Below, in pieces: positions 13,167-13,611 of a stretch of DNA of 13,611 bases. Below the pieces are notes generated by a model that was not told the origin of the DNA, searched no databases, and worked only from the letters and a program-made list of their open reading frames with translations. This stretch comes from Chloroflexota bacterium. Its GTDB lineage: Bacteria; Chloroflexota; Dehalococcoidia; Tepidiformales; Tepidiformaceae. The translations under genes and the position numbers were made by a program. Each line of letters starts with the position of its first letter. Within the stretch, counting starts at the first letter, position 1. Location: contig JAKALX010000054.1 of NCBI GenBank assembly GCA_021823905.1, forward strand, positions 1-13,611, given 5' to 3'.

Positions 13167-13390
13167 TCGCCAAAGCCCTTGAGGTACTCTTCTTCGGGGA
13201 TGTCCGCAATCGTTCCGCCCGGACCTTCTCCCGATGCCTCCACCAGGAAGTGGCGACGGCGGGGCGGGCCCGCGTCGTACGCCGCGATCGCCTCGCGGAG
13301 AACGGCGGCCTGCGATTTGCCCTCGTCCTCAGCCAGGCGGCGAAGGACGGCTGCGTCGTGCTCGCTCAAGTAGACGCTCGTCTTCTTCAT
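13163..13390 (-). CDS. Ribbon-helix-helix antitoxin of the VapBC pair
   Basis: A 75-aa protein with an N-terminal ribbon-helix-helix DNA-binding domain (strand KTSVYLSEHD, helix AAVLRRLAEDEG, helix SQAAVLREAIAAYDAG) and a flexible acidic C-terminal tail (IADIPEEEYLKGFGE) of the kind that wraps the toxin and blocks its active site. It should bind VapC and repress the operon. ATG 13390 is the only sensible start and has an extended -10 box 6 nt upstream. Confidence 0.88.
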   Translation of the reverse strand: MKKTSVYLSEHDAAVLRRLAEDEGKSQAAVLREAIAAYDAGPPRRRHFLVEASGEGPGGTIADIPEEEYLKGFGE

Positions 13391-13396
13391 GAACGT

Positions 13397-13405
13397 AGGG
13401 TACCA
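13397..13405 (-). promoter_or_regulatory. Extended -10 promoter of the toxin-antitoxin operon
   Basis: On the minus strand TGGTACCCT matches TGnTANNNT and ends 6 nt before ATG 13390, again a leaderless arrangement. No -35 box is obvious. Confidence 0.4.
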
Positions 13406-13436
13406 CGTAGGGCATAGGCCCGATAGAACCGGACCT

Positions 13437-13611
13437 CTACCGGCCGGATATCGCCGACGGCCGCTTGAGGTAGAACCGGCGGCCTTCGATCGCGACCAGC
13501 TCCCAGCCGTCGGCGCCGAGCGCGTTGAGGGCCGCCAGTAGGCTCACGCCGCGAAGCCTGCGCCGTTTCAGTCCGTGGGACGCTCGCCGCCGGAGGGTTG
13601 AGAGGAACAGG
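13437..13611 (-). CDS. C-terminal part of a DUF4177-like small protein (runs off the window)
   Basis: The minus-strand frame ends with TAG at 13439-13437 and is open to the window edge (57 codons). Near its end it reads LNALGADGWELVAIEGRRF followed by YLKRP, which matches the helix-strand-strand end of DUF4177-type small proteins. The preceding part is basic (RRRASHGLKRRRLRG) and does not show the usual first strand, so the gene could be truncated or frameshifted. Start lies outside the window or at GTG 13547. Function unknown. Confidence 0.45.
   Translation of the reverse strand, partial: LFLSTLRRRASHGLKRRRLRGVSLLAALNALGADGWELVAIEGRRFYLKRPSAISGR

Overview
The window comes from a GC-rich bacterium. 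Gene content (DHA2-type exporter with a MarR repressor, an unusual histidine-phosphatase subfamily, a solo Cas1) and several start codons sitting 6-7 nt behind a TANNNT -10 box (leaderless style) suggest a member of Chloroflexota or Actinomycetota. That assignment is inference only: no rRNA, tRNA or marker gene is present.

Left part (1-7290), accessory and defence-like. A small unrecognised gene (65-250, minus) faces an unrecognised 215-aa gene (360-1007). Next is a stand-alone Cas1 integrase (1075-2670) with intact catalytic residues, followed by a CxxC-x10-CxxC zinc ribbon and a helix-turn-helix-like tail. No cas2, other cas gene or CRISPR array is visible. Two similar stem-loops (27-56 and 1023-1051) bracket the first two genes. 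A compact unit then runs in one direction: D12-class DNA adenine methylase (about 2756-3791), HerA-type translocase ATPase (3788-5876) and NurA-type nuclease (5887-7290). The spacing is tight (ATGA overlap, then 10 nt). Modification, motor and nuclease together look like a DNA-processing defence module. The HerA frame is broken by one extra base just before the Walker A motif, and the methylase lacks a normal in-frame start upstream of its first conserved motif. The module is therefore decaying, recoded or affected by indel errors.

Middle part (7484-10186, minus). A 14-TM DHA2/EmrB-QacA drug exporter is translationally coupled (TAATG) to a MarR repressor. The presumed MarR promoter overlaps a perfect 9-bp inverted repeat, a good candidate autoregulatory operator. 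Upstream lies a histidine phosphatase-fold protein.

Right part (10276-13611). An 81-aa protein overlaps an AbiEii-like nucleotidyltransferase (10502-11065), a possible toxin-antitoxin-like pair. A six-copy 7-bp repeat directly precedes a NifS/IscS cysteine desulfurase (11157-12356). A small charged protein, a VapBC-type toxin-antitoxin pair (RHH antitoxin 13163-13390, PIN toxin 12732-13166, minus) and the C-terminal end of a DUF4177-like gene (13437 to window edge, minus) follow.

Stretches without a gene are all shorter than 300 bases. The longest, 7291-7483, holds only a short tandem near-repeat and a weak inverted repeat, and marks the apparent border between the accessory block and more ordinary genes.
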